Shown here: positions 44,263 to 52,991 of the stretch, one piece after another
Numbering within the stretch: the stretch's first letter is position 1
Layout: the number at the start of each line of letters is the position of its first letter
Assembly: GCA_902557155.1 (NCBI GenBank)
Contig: CACDYR010000007.1
Coordinates: 1-56,949 of the forward strand
DNA: 56,949 nt
From: an uncultured Pelagibacteraceae bacterium
GTDB taxonomy: Bacteria > Pseudomonadota > Alphaproteobacteria > Pelagibacterales > Pelagibacteraceae
Reading direction: 5' to 3'
Made by a program: the position numbers and the translations under genes
The notes under the pieces: model-generated
Seen by the model: the letters and a program-made list of their open reading frames with translations, nothing else
Told to the model about the DNA's origin: nothing
Databases searched by the model: none

Positions 44263-45552
44263 ATGTTTCATATTTTAAAAAATTATATAGATAGAAATTT
44301 TAATCTACTATCATTTATTGCAGTTGTCTTTTGTTTTGTACCTTTATTTTATTTTTCAACAAATTATGTACTTAATGGTTGGGCGTATTCAGATGCACTT
44401 ATTAATTATTCTGAAGGATTTATCAGAAGAGGTTTACTAGGGGAAATAATCTTTAACATACATAAAGTTACTAATTTAGATATACAAAAAATTCATGCTT
44501 ATATTTTTATTGTTTTTACAATAATTAATATTTTTCTGTATGTACTTATTTTAAAAAATATTTCAAATATCCGTTTTGTATATATATTTTTACTTTTTAA
44601 CCCTTTGTTATTATTTTTTCCTTTGAATGACACTGGCGGCTATCTACGTAAAGAAATTATTATTCTTACTTTAATGATTTTTCATTGCTATTTATGCAAT
44701 AAATATCATTCTGAAAAAATAAGCTTATCTAAATACTTTTTAATATTTAAAACCTTAATTATTCCTGGAATAATTATTAATACCTTAATACACGACATTC
44801 AATTATTTTTAATACCATTTCACTTCATACTTACTTTAAATGTTATTAATAAAGATTTTAAAATTTTAAGTTATAAAAACACTTTTAATAAAAAAAATAT
44901 AATCTTATTATTTTATATTTTTACAACAATTCCATTTTTTATATTTATTTTATATCCAGTCTCACCTGAAAAGATAAATTTAATTATAAAAAATGTTTTA
45001 TTAGCAGATCCTCAAGTATTTTCAGCACCTATTAAGCATGTCTCAAATCCTTTCTTAGGGGCTGTAAAAAACAATACAACTTTTATGTTTACAAAGGATG
45101 AGTTAGGAACTTATGATCATTTATTTGAATATTTATTTTTACTAGTATTCTCTGTAGGAACAATTTATTTAATATTTAATAAAATTTTAAATAAACATAT
45201 TTTAATTTTTAATCATTCGCTGGTTTATCTTTCTATAATTCCACTATTTCTTCTTTTCTTAATAGGAAGAGATTGGGGTAGGTGGATACATTTAATTTCT
45301 TGGGCATATTTATTATTTTATTTACAATTTAATTTTTCGAAAATAGAAAAAAAATATCAATTAATTAAAAATAAATTTTTAAATATAATTTTAGTTTTAA
45401 TTTGTTTTAGTTTTTTAATTGTTATTTCACTACCTCATTGCTGCAAACAACAAACAATCTTTGAAGGTTTTTATAAGAATATTTTACTATCCTATAATTT
45501 ATTAATTAATAATTCAAAACATATCAACGATACTTTCAGAGAGATAAATTAA
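44263..45552 (+). CDS. Orphan polytopic membrane protein with FIRRGLLGE and GRDWGRW motifs
   Basis: A 429-residue protein with about nine to ten hydrophobic segments that I cannot place in a named family. The first loop has the striking segment YSEGFIRRGLLGEIIF (about residues 48-63). Later come NDTGGYLRKEII and, near residue 343, GRDWGRWIHLISW, each a charged cluster next to a membrane helix. Such motifs in external loops are compatible with a GT-C transferase or a glycan-modifying membrane enzyme, but this is inference from context. The C-terminus has a CCKQQ motif after the last helix. It ends in a 4-base overlap with the convergent GT2 gene. Confidence 0.6.
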   Translation: MFHILKNYIDRNFNLLSFIAVVFCFVPLFYFSTNYVLNGWAYSDALINYSEGFIRRGLLGEIIFNIHKVTNLDIQKIHAYIFIVFTIINIFLYVLILKNISNIRFVYIFLLFNPLLLFFPLNDTGGYLRKEIIILTLMIFHCYLCNKYHSEKISLSKYFLIFKTLIIPGIIINTLIHDIQLFLIPFHFILTLNVINKDFKILSYKNTFNKKNIILLFYIFTTIPFFIFILYPVSPEKINLIIKNVLLADPQVFSAPIKHVSNPFLGAVKNNTTFMFTKDELGTYDHLFEYLFLLVFSVGTIYLIFNKILNKHILIFNHSLVYLSIIPLFLLFLIGRDWGRWIHLISWAYLLFYLQFNFSKIEKKYQLIKNKFLNIILVLICFSFLIVISLPHCCKQQTIFEGFYKNILLSYNLLINNSKHINDTFREIN

Positions 45553-46259
45553 TTTTTTGAAAATTTAATTTTTAATAAACCAAGAGTATTTCGAATTATA
45601 ATGCCTGGTAAACTACTGATTTTATATCCTGCTTCTCCTTTAGTTCTTTTAAAATGTTTAATTGAAACTTCTTTAAAATTTAAATTTTTTTTTTTCACAA
45701 CTCCAACAAAACCCCACCAAAAACCTTCTCGCATTTTTAAAAGTAGATTTTCAGGTAGTTTTGTGAATGTTTCTTTTTCACCAATAACAAAGGGACAACT
45801 GGGATCTGATAATTTTGAATAAAACAACATATCATGTAAAATTTTAAATAATTTACTATAAATAATTCTGTTAGCTGGATCATTCCTTGGACTTCTATTG
45901 CCAAACAAAAATAAATTTTTTGTAGGAAGTTGATCTATATTTTCTATTAAAGATTGAACTTTAATTTGATTGTCGCTATCTGTGCAAAGTATATATTTGC
46001 CACTAGAGGCTTTAATTCCTTCTAATACTGCCTTACTATATCCTCTTTTTTGGTTGGAACTTAGGTTTTTAATTGGGTATTTATTTTGTAGTTTAATAAT
46101 TAATTCTTTAGTTCCATCTGTACTACCATCTTCAACAATTACGAATTCATGTGTAATTGTAGAAATATTTTTTAACTCACTATCCCACTCCTCTAAAAGA
46201 GTTTGTAAATTATCGTATTCATTATGAACCGGCAAAACAATTGAAATTAAATTTGTCAA
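45549..46259 (-). CDS. GT2-family glycosyltransferase (polyprenyl-phosphate mannose synthase-like)
   Basis: A 236-residue single-domain GT2 enzyme without membrane helices. SIVLPVHNEYDNLQTLLEEW opens it, followed by EFVIVEDGSTDGTKELI, RGYSKAVLEGIKASSGKYILCTDSDNQIK (catalytic DSD) and the SDPSCPFVIGEKETF segment similar to DPM1-like enzymes. Such proteins load a sugar onto polyprenyl phosphate, which would supply the donor for the GT-C-like membrane proteins in the same island. That pairing is inference. The gene is followed tail-to-tail by the + strand membrane protein (shared TTAA). Confidence 0.78.
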   Translation of the reverse strand: MTNLISIVLPVHNEYDNLQTLLEEWDSELKNISTITHEFVIVEDGSTDGTKELIIKLQNKYPIKNLSSNQKRGYSKAVLEGIKASSGKYILCTDSDNQIKVQSLIENIDQLPTKNLFLFGNRSPRNDPANRIIYSKLFKILHDMLFYSKLSDPSCPFVIGEKETFTKLPENLLLKMREGFWWGFVGVVKKKNLNFKEVSIKHFKRTKGEAGYKISSLPGIIIRNTLGLLKIKFSKN

Positions 46260-46300
46260 GTTTAGTAACTCACATATTTACTTATTTAGATAGTTTAAAT

Positions 46301-46328
46301 TTGAGTAATTGTAATATAATAATAATAT
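46301..46328 (+). promoter_or_regulatory. Candidate promoter of thyX
   Basis: TTGAGT (46301-46306) and TAATAT (46323-46328) are 16 bases apart in the 106-base gap before ATG 46366. The match is moderate in a very AT-rich background. Confidence 0.35.
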
Positions 46329-46365
46329 TCGACTCATAAAGGTTTTATAAAAATATATACAAAAT

Positions 46366-47313
46366 ATGAAATTAACCAAGGAACAATTAGAGGAAATCAA
46401 AAACCAACAATCTCAAAGTAATCAAACGAAAAGAGTTACTTCACCTGAGCTTGAAAAAATTCTTTATGAAGCTATACCCGCTCTAGATCATGGATTTGTC
46501 AGAGTGGTTGATTATATGGGGGATGACACTTCAATTGTTCAATCTGCAAGAGTTTCATACGGAAAGGGAACCAAACAAGTTTCCACTGATAAGGGTTTAA
46601 TTAAGTATTTGATGAGACATTGGCATAGCACTCCTTTTGAAATGTGCGAGATAAAATATCATATAAAACTTCCAATATTTATCGCTAGACAATGGATAAG
46701 GCATAGAACGGCAAACGTAAATGAATACTCTGCAAGATATTCAATTTTAGATAAAGAATTTTATTTACCTTTAAAGGAAAATTTAGCGGCACAATCAACT
46801 AGTAATCGCCAAGGTAGAGGAGACATTTTAGAGGGCAAACAAGCAGAAGAAGTTTTAGAGCTTCTAAAAAGTGACGCTGAAAGAACTTATGATAATTATG
46901 AAACAATGCTTAATGAAAGATTTGATGGTTCAATAATTGATGAAAGTAAAAAGGGACTAGCAAGAGAACTTGCAAGAATGAATTTAACTTTAAATACATA
47001 CACACAATGGTATTGGAAAACTGATCTTTTAAATTTAATGAATTTTTTAAGACTAAGAGCTGATAGTCATGCTCAATATGAAATAAGAGTTTATGCAGAC
47101 ATAATGTTAGATACTTTAAAAAGATGGGTTCCAACAACTTACGAGGCTTTCATGGATTATAGAGTTGGAGGCACCGAGGTATCAGCAAAAGGTAAAATTA
47201 TTTTGCAGAAACTTATTAAAGGTGAAAACATTGATTTAGAAAGTTCAGGATTATCAAAAAGAGAATGGAATGAATTGATGATTGCTTTTGATCTTAAAGA
47301 TAAGTTGGTTTAA
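46366..47313 (+). CDS. thyX: FAD-dependent thymidylate synthase ThyX
   Basis: Flavin-dependent methylation of dUMP to dTMP. The ThyX signature RHR-x7-S is present as [11 protein letters not shown] (residues 112-122), with the neighbouring SARYSI and the later [33 protein letters not shown] block. A 315-residue length with an N-terminal extension and a long C-terminal tail is normal for the longer alphaproteobacterial form. It replaces ThyA; none is seen here. It is a core-type gene lying between island genes, well conserved in character compared with its neighbours. Confidence 0.95.
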   Translation: MKLTKEQLEEIKNQQSQSNQTKRVTSPELEKILYEAIPALDHGFVRVVDYMGDDTSIVQSARVSYGKGTKQVSTDKGLIKYLMRHWHSTPFEMCEIKYHIKLPIFIARQWIRHRTANVNEYSARYSILDKEFYLPLKENLAAQSTSNRQGRGDILEGKQAEEVLELLKSDAERTYDNYETMLNERFDGSIIDESKKGLARELARMNLTLNTYTQWYWKTDLLNLMNFLRLRADSHAQYEIRVYADIMLDTLKRWVPTTYEAFMDYRVGGTEVSAKGKIILQKLIKGENIDLESSGLSKREWNELMIAFDLKDKLV

Positions 47314-47332
47314 CTTTTTTTTTAATAATAAA

Positions 47333-48499
47333 TTAATTAATAAAGACAGATTTAATTATTTTATTTGTCATTTTTTCAACTGCATGATCTAAGACATGTG
47401 ACTCATCTAAAAAATAAGCTTCATTAAAATTATTATTTTCTATTGTAAATAAATAATCTTTATCAGTAAATTGCTCAAAATAATTCGATAAATTTAAACA
47501 ATTAAATTCACATATTTCACTGTTTATTATTTTTTGCACAAAATACTCAAGCATTTCTAGCCTATGTTCTTTTTTGTAATTATTATTTTTATGCATTGAA
47601 AGAATTGGCTGAATTATTATCCAATGTGCTGCACCTATAGAGTTTGAGATATTTCTTATTGAATTTTGATTTTTTATAAATTGATCAACTAAGATATCAA
47701 TTTGATTTTTTCCACCACAAAATTCATTGGGATTCATATTATCAATCTCTTTTAAATTTATGTATTTATTTTTAAGAAAAGAATAAATTTTCTTTGTATA
47801 GGGGAAATTATAAATCAGAAATTTTTTAAATTTTTTATTCAAAGTGACTATTGGTTTATCTCGAATATCATGAAAGTAATCAGATAAAATAAAAAAATTA
47901 CTAGGCAAATCAGGAAAATTTTTACTTATACTTTTTGGGGTACCGCAAAAATTATTAAAATCATTTATTCCAGTGATTGATAATGAATATTTATATTTTT
48001 CATTATATTTTGCAATAGCAATTAACTCTTGATGAGTATTCCAACCCGAATAAGCTCTATTAATCGCATTAAAATTTGTTTTAGAAGAAATAATTGAAGA
48101 GATTGTTTTTTCATATGAGCTTGAGCCGATACCAAATGCAGATGACCCGCCTAATACAATAATTCCATTTTCTTTATTTGGAAAGTTCAATGATTTCCTG
48201 AAACCATTCTTATTTAAATTTAAAATTGAATTGTTATATTCTTCAATGTGCTTAATTTTCCAACTCATACCAAAAAAATAGTATGGATGAAGGTGTTGAA
48301 TCAAAACCTCTTGATAAGGATCCTTCTCTAATTTTTTACCATAATATTTAGTTTTATGTATTTGTAAGATATTTTTGTTGATATAATTTTTTAGAATAAA
48401 TTTTGAAATACCAGTAAACTCTAATGTTATTATAAGAACAAAAAAAATTGAAATAGAAATTAATATTGTAAAAAAAAAGTATCCTATTATCCTCATCAA
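47333..48499 (-). CDS. Membrane-anchored SGNH-hydrolase-like protein
   Basis: A 388-residue protein with an N-terminal membrane segment (about 5-26) and a large presumably periplasmic domain. IIVLGGSSAFGIG puts a nucleophile-like serine (S119) in an SGNH block-I context. YSGWNTHQE and GINDFNNFCG could be blocks II and III, and LDESHVLDHA near the C-terminus (D365, H368) gives the DxxH of block V. The likely activity is removal or transfer of an acyl group on a surface glycan, judging only from motifs and the island context. It ends 20 bases from the thyX stop, convergently. Confidence 0.65.
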   Translation of the reverse strand: MMRIIGYFFFTILISISIFFVLIITLEFTGISKFILKNYINKNILQIHKTKYYGKKLEKDPYQEVLIQHLHPYYFFGMSWKIKHIEEYNNSILNLNKNGFRKSLNFPNKENGIIVLGGSSAFGIGSSSYEKTISSIISSKTNFNAINRAYSGWNTHQELIAIAKYNEKYKYSLSITGINDFNNFCGTPKSISKNFPDLPSNFFILSDYFHDIRDKPIVTLNKKFKKFLIYNFPYTKKIYSFLKNKYINLKEIDNMNPNEFCGGKNQIDILVDQFIKNQNSIRNISNSIGAAHWIIIQPILSMHKNNNYKKEHRLEMLEYFVQKIINSEICEFNCLNLSNYFEQFTDKDYLFTIENNNFNEAYFLDESHVLDHAVEKMTNKIIKSVFIN

Positions 48500-48528
48500 T
48501 AGACAATTTAATATTTAATTAGATAAAT

Positions 48529-49353
48529 TTAAAGAAAACTTTCTTTTATTTTAAGAGCAAAATCAATATAGATTTTAGAAATTTCATGATCAGGGTTAAG
48601 CTCTACAATTGGCTTTCCCTCATCACCAGTTTTGCCAACTTCTGGATTAATTGGAATTTCACCTAAAAATTTTTTTTGGAATTCTTCAGCAGTTTTTTTA
48701 ACTCCACCTTCTCCAAAAATTTTATATTTCTTTCCATCGTCTCCGATGAAAAAACTCATGTTATCAACTAAACCTAAAATTTTAACTCCAAGTTTATCAA
48801 ACATTTTAATTCCTCTCTTAACATCTAAAAGAGCTACTTCTTGAGGTGTACTTACAATTATTGCACCATCCATTTTTATTTCCTGAGAAAATGTAAGCTG
48901 AGTGTCACCAGTTCCTGGCGGCATATCAACAATAATAAAATCCAAATCTGTCCAATTTACTTTCTGAGTAAAAGTTTTAATTGCACTTGTAACCATAGGA
49001 CCACGCCATATCATTGGAGTTTGTTGATCTGCTAAAAAACCAATTGACATGCACTGAATGTCATATTTTGTAATTGGATCTAATTTTTGACCATCGCTTT
49101 TTGGTTTTTCATTAATATCAAACATTTTAGGAATTGATGGACCATAAATATCTGCATCTAAAAGACCAACTTTGCACCCAACTTTCTTCAAAGCTAAAGC
49201 AAGATTCGTTGCAAATGTAGATTTTCCAACACCGCCTTTGGCACTAGAGATTGCAATTGTAAACTTAGTTCCAAGAATAGGATTTTTAGTGAATTTTTTA
49301 GGTTCTAGCTTACTTTTCATTGCGGCACTAAGTTCAGGTTTTTTATCAGTCAT
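48529..49353 (-). CDS. mrp: Mrp/NBP35-family Fe-S cluster carrier ATPase
   Basis: P-loop ATPase (ApbC/Mrp) that delivers Fe-S clusters. The deviant Walker A ISSAKGGVGKSTFATNLALAL is followed by LLDADIYGPSIPKMF, WRGPMV, DFIIVDMPPGTGDTQLTFSQ and STPQEVALLDVKRGI, all diagnostic. The CxxC of the family is not visible in the C-terminal part (DNMSFF replaces the usual DNMSYF...C..C region). The open frame could begin at 49404, but ATG 49353 (MTDKKPELSAAM) is preferred, leaving about 50 bases for promoters. The N-terminal DUF59 domain of longer Mrp proteins is absent. Confidence 0.9.
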   Translation of the reverse strand: MTDKKPELSAAMKSKLEPKKFTKNPILGTKFTIAISSAKGGVGKSTFATNLALALKKVGCKVGLLDADIYGPSIPKMFDINEKPKSDGQKLDPITKYDIQCMSIGFLADQQTPMIWRGPMVTSAIKTFTQKVNWTDLDFIIVDMPPGTGDTQLTFSQEIKMDGAIIVSTPQEVALLDVKRGIKMFDKLGVKILGLVDNMSFFIGDDGKKYKIFGEGGVKKTAEEFQKKFLGEIPINPEVGKTGDEGKPIVELNPDHEISKIYIDFALKIKESFL

Positions 49354-49367
49354 AAAAGTATCATTAC

Positions 49368-49397
49368 TTGTTTTTTGCAATAAAGACACTATATACT
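49368..49397 (+). promoter_or_regulatory. Candidate hflK promoter giving a near-leaderless message
   Basis: TTGTTT (49368-49373) and TATACT (49392-49397) are 18 bases apart. The hflK ATG is at 49405, so transcription would begin almost at the start codon, and no Shine-Dalgarno sequence is visible. Confidence 0.35.
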
Positions 49398-49404
49398 TTG
49401 GCAT

Positions 49405-50505
49405 ATGTCAGATGATTTTAAAGACCAAAGCCCTTGGGGAGCACCTCCTGGTGGAGGTGGTAGTGGTAATGGATCAGGTAGAGGCCCAACTCCACCAAAT
49501 GTCGATGAATTAATTAGAGATCTTCAAGATAAGATTAAAAGATTTTTGCCTGGTGGAAAAACTTCAGGAGGAAAATCAATTAGTTTAATATTATTGGTTT
49601 TAGTTTTTGTGTGGTTAGCCAGCGGACTTTATAGAGTATTACCTGATGAACAGGGTGTCGTATTAAGATTTGGTAAGTTTGTAAAAACTACGCAGCCAGG
49701 TTTGAACTACCATATACCTTTTCCTGTTGAGACTGTTCAAACACCGAAAGTCACCAAGGTTAATAGAATGGATATAGGATTTAGATCTGAAAGAGACAGT
49801 GGTTTTTCTACAGGTGGTGGTGTTGCTGATGTTCCACAAGAAAGCTTAATGTTAACAGGAGATGAAAACATTGTTAACATAGATTTTTCAGTATTCTGGG
49901 TAATAAAAGATGCTGGGAATTTTTTATTCAAAATTCAAGACCCAGAAGGCACAGTTAAAGCAGCTGCTGAAACTGCGATGAGGGAAGTAATTGCAAAAAG
50001 TGATATTCAACCAATTTTAACAGAAGGTAGATCTAAAATTGAGGTTGAGACACAAAATATAATACAAAGTATTTTAGATGATTACGAAAGTGGAATTCAA
50101 ATTACACAAGTTCAAACACAAAAGGCTGACCCACCTGATCAAGTAATTGACGCATTTAGAGATGTACAGGCTGCAAGAGCAGATATGGAAAGATCTAAAA
50201 ACGAAGCTGAAGCTTATGCAAATGATGTAATCCCAAGAGCACGTGGGGAAGCGCAAAAAATTTTACAAGCAGCAGAAGCATATAAGAAAGAGGTTGTTGC
50301 TAAAGCAGAGGGTGAAGCAAGTAGATTCATAGCAATCTACAACGAGTATAAAAATGCTAAAGTAGTTACTCAAGAAAGAATGTATTTAGAAACTATGGAA
50401 AAAGTTTTAGCAGATATTGATAAAGTAATTATTGAAAAAAATGCAGGTTCTGGTGTAGTTCCATACTTACCTTTGCCTGAGTTAAAAAAGAAAGCGACGA
50501 ATTAA
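49405..50505 (+). CDS. hflK: FtsH protease modulator HflK
   Basis: SPFH/band-7 protein of 366 residues that forms the HflKC cage around FtsH. The N-terminal glycine/proline-rich cytoplasmic stretch (SPWGAPPGGGGSGNGSG) is typical. One membrane segment lies at about 55-72, then the SPFH domain (LPDEQGVVLRFGKFVKTTQPGLNYHIPFPVETV), then a long Ala/Glu-rich helix (about 240-310) with RARGEAQKILQAAEAYKKEVVAKAEGEA. It is the first gene of hflK-hflC-DUF2065-degP, the standard alphaproteobacterial order. Confidence 0.94.
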   Translation: MSDDFKDQSPWGAPPGGGGSGNGSGRGPTPPNVDELIRDLQDKIKRFLPGGKTSGGKSISLILLVLVFVWLASGLYRVLPDEQGVVLRFGKFVKTTQPGLNYHIPFPVETVQTPKVTKVNRMDIGFRSERDSGFSTGGGVADVPQESLMLTGDENIVNIDFSVFWVIKDAGNFLFKIQDPEGTVKAAAETAMREVIAKSDIQPILTEGRSKIEVETQNIIQSILDDYESGIQITQVQTQKADPPDQVIDAFRDVQAARADMERSKNEAEAYANDVIPRARGEAQKILQAAEAYKKEVVAKAEGEASRFIAIYNEYKNAKVVTQERMYLETMEKVLADIDKVIIEKNAGSGVVPYLPLPELKKKATN

Positions 50506-50506
50506 A

Positions 50507-51379
50507 ATGAAAGCTGGAAAAATTTTAGCAGGAGTACTAGTTGCAATAGGTGTTGTAGCCTTTTTGTCAGTAATTATAGTTAAGGAAGTTAACCAAGCAA
50601 TTATTCTTCAATTTGGTGATCCAAAAAGAATTATAATGAAGCCAGGATTAAATTTTAAAATTCCTTTCATTCAAAACGTTGTTTATTTAGATAAAAGAAT
50701 TTTAAACTTAGATGCTCCACCAGAAGAGGTTATTGCATCAGATCAAAAACGATTAATTGTGGATGCATTTGCAAGATTTAAGATAGTTGATCCACTTAAG
50801 TTTTATATTTCAGTGGGGAACGAAAGAGTTGCAAGATCAAGATTATCTACAATTATAAATTCAAGAATTAGAAATGTACTAGGTCAAGAAGAATTACAAA
50901 CATTATTATCTAAAGATAGATCTAAGCAAATGGCTTTAATTAAAGAGGGTGTTAATAACGAAGCACAAAACTTTGGAATTACTATTGTTGATGTCAGAAT
51001 TAAAAGAGCAGATCTACCTCAAGCTAACAGTGATGCAATTTATAGAAGAATGCAAACTGAAAGGGAGAGAGAAGCAAAAGAATTTAGAGCAAAAGGAGCA
51101 GAGATGGCAGTTACGATTACATCAACTGCGGACAAAGAAGTTACTGTAATCTTAGCAGATGCTCAAAAACAATCCGAGATTATGAAAGGGGAAGGTGACG
51201 GAGAAAGAAACAAAATATTTGCTGACGCCTTTGGTCAAGATCCAGAATTTTTTGCTTTCTACAGAGCTATGCAAGCATATGAAAAAGCTCTTATTGGTGG
51301 TGAAACTTCTTTAATTTTATCACCTGATAGTGAATTTTTTAAATTTTTTGGAAATATAAAACCTGAAATCCAACAATAA
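50507..51379 (+). CDS. hflC: FtsH protease modulator HflC
   Basis: Partner of HflK, 290 residues. An N-terminal membrane segment (about 6-26) is followed by the SPFH domain (VNQAIILQFGDPKRIIMKPGLNFKIPFIQNVVYLDKRIL), the VDVRIKRADLPQANSDAIYRRMQTERE block characteristic of HflC, and the helical KEFRAKGAEMAVTITSTADKEVTVILADAQKQSE region. It begins 1 base after hflK. Together they regulate FtsH, encoded at 8.8 kb in this window. Confidence 0.94.
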   Translation: MKAGKILAGVLVAIGVVAFLSVIIVKEVNQAIILQFGDPKRIIMKPGLNFKIPFIQNVVYLDKRILNLDAPPEEVIASDQKRLIVDAFARFKIVDPLKFYISVGNERVARSRLSTIINSRIRNVLGQEELQTLLSKDRSKQMALIKEGVNNEAQNFGITIVDVRIKRADLPQANSDAIYRRMQTEREREAKEFRAKGAEMAVTITSTADKEVTVILADAQKQSEIMKGEGDGERNKIFADAFGQDPEFFAFYRAMQAYEKALIGGETSLILSPDSEFFKFFGNIKPEIQQ

Positions 51380-51386
51380 TTCTTAA

Positions 51387-51572
51387 ATGCGTGAGCTAGT
51401 TATAGCTTTTGGTCTTTTCTTATTTATTGAGGGAATTTTGTACGCCTTATTTCCAGCAAAAATGAAAAGTATGTTGAAAAAATTAGAACTTGTTAAAGAT
51501 AGCCAACTTAGATCAGGTGGGCTTATTTTTGCAGTAATAGGTTTTATAATTATTTATTTTATTAAGAGCTAA
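51387..51572 (+). CDS. DUF2065-family small membrane protein
   Basis: Sixty-one residues with two hydrophobic helices, about 4-22 (VIAFGLFLFIEGILYALFP) and 42-60 (RSGGLIFAVIGFIIIYFIK), joined by a basic linker. The EGILYALFP and RSGGL motifs match DUF2065, which is usually found between hflC and degP or near purA in proteobacteria. It lies 7 bases after hflC and 1 base before degP. Function is unknown; the context suggests a role with the HflKC/FtsH membrane quality-control complex. Confidence 0.8.
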   Translation: MRELVIAFGLFLFIEGILYALFPAKMKSMLKKLELVKDSQLRSGGLIFAVIGFIIIYFIKS

Positions 51573-51573
51573 T

Positions 51574-52989
51574 ATGAATAAGATTAAACTTATATTCTTA
51601 ACATTAGTTATATCATTCAGTTTTTCATTAAATGTAAACTCTAAACAAGTTCCCGCTTCCTTTGCAGATCTTGCAGAAGAATTAATGCCATCTGTTGTTA
51701 ATATTTCTACAACAACTACTATCACTACAAATTCAAACCCTTTTCCTTTTCAATTCCCTCCAGGCTCTCCTTTTGAGGATATGTTTAAAGAATTTGGAAC
51801 ACCTCAGGAAAGACAATCAGCTGCTTTAGGTTCTGGGTTTATAATAGACGAGAAAGGAATTGTGGTTACGAATAATCACGTTATCCAAGATGCTGACGAC
51901 ATTATTGTTAGAGTAAATGGTGACCAAGAATTTAAAGCAAAGGTTCTTGGTGCTGATCCACTTATGGATATTGCTGTTTTACAATTAGAAACAGATGAAA
52001 AGTTTATCCCAGTTGCATTCGGTGACTCTGATAAAGCAAGAATTGGTGATTGGGTTTTAGCAATTGGAAATCCGTTTGGTTTAGGTGGAACTGTTACTGC
52101 AGGAATTATTTCAGCAAGAAATCGATCAATTGGTTTATCAAGATATGAAGATTTTATACAAACAGATGCATCTATAAATTCTGGAAATTCTGGTGGGCCT
52201 TTGTTTGATATGGAAGGAAATGTAATTGGAATTAATACAGCAATTCTTGGACGTAATGGTTCGATTGGAATTGGATTTTCTATACCGTCAAATAGTGCTC
52301 AAATTGTAATTAAACAGTTAATCGAATTTGGTGAAACAAAAAGAGGTTGGCTAGGTGTTAGAATTCAAGATGTTACAAAAGAAATTGCCGAAGTTGAAAA
52401 ATTAGACAAAGCACAAGGAGCACTTGTTGCAAGTGTTGCTGAAAATAGTCCTTCAGAAAAAGCTGGAATACAAGCTGGTGATATTATTTTAGAATTTAAT
52501 GGAGAGAAAATTAATCAAATGAAAGAACTTCCAGCGATCGTTGCACGTACAGAAGTTGGAAAAAAGGTTGAGGTTAAAATTTGGAGAGACAAAAAAGAGA
52601 TTATTAAAGATGTTATTCTAGGAAGATTAGAAACTTCAGATGATTTCAAAATAAGCAAAAATCAAGAAACTGAAAAACAAAATAATGAAGAAATAATTGA
52701 AAGTTTAAGAATTGCAGTAAGACAATTAAATAAAGAAGATATTAAAAATAGAAATTTACCAAATCAAACTACAGGACTTGTGATAACAAAAATTGCAAAC
52801 AACAGCCCTGTGGCAAATTCAATAGAGCTTAACAGTATTATTATTGAGGCTCAGAAGAAAAAAATTAGATCAGCAGATGATTTAAGAAAAATTACAAATG
52901 AAGTTCTTAATTCAAACCAAAAGACAGTTTTACTCGCAATCTACAATAATCAAAATCAAAGACGATACATTGGTGTTAAGCTAGACTAA
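51574..52989 (+). CDS. Periplasmic serine protease DegP/DegQ (HtrA family, Do type)
   Basis: A 471-residue HtrA protease. A signal peptide (about 1-24, ending NVNSKQVPA or near it) precedes the trypsin-like domain with His in VVTNNHVIQDADD, Asp in DPLMDIAVLQL and Ser in INSGNSGGPLFDMEG. Two PDZ domains follow: RGWLGVRIQDVTKEIAEV...AGIQAGDIILEFNGEKI and a shorter C-terminal one. It degrades misfolded envelope proteins. Which of the degP/degQ/mucD names applies cannot be decided. Confidence 0.93.
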   Translation: MNKIKLIFLTLVISFSFSLNVNSKQVPASFADLAEELMPSVVNISTTTTITTNSNPFPFQFPPGSPFEDMFKEFGTPQERQSAALGSGFIIDEKGIVVTNNHVIQDADDIIVRVNGDQEFKAKVLGADPLMDIAVLQLETDEKFIPVAFGDSDKARIGDWVLAIGNPFGLGGTVTAGIISARNRSIGLSRYEDFIQTDASINSGNSGGPLFDMEGNVIGINTAILGRNGSIGIGFSIPSNSAQIVIKQLIEFGETKRGWLGVRIQDVTKEIAEVEKLDKAQGALVASVAENSPSEKAGIQAGDIILEFNGEKINQMKELPAIVARTEVGKKVEVKIWRDKKEIIKDVILGRLETSDDFKISKNQETEKQNNEEIIESLRIAVRQLNKEDIKNRNLPNQTTGLVITKIANNSPVANSIELNSIIIEAQKKKIRSADDLRKITNEVLNSNQKTVLLAIYNNQNQRRYIGVKLD

Positions 52990-52991
52990 TA

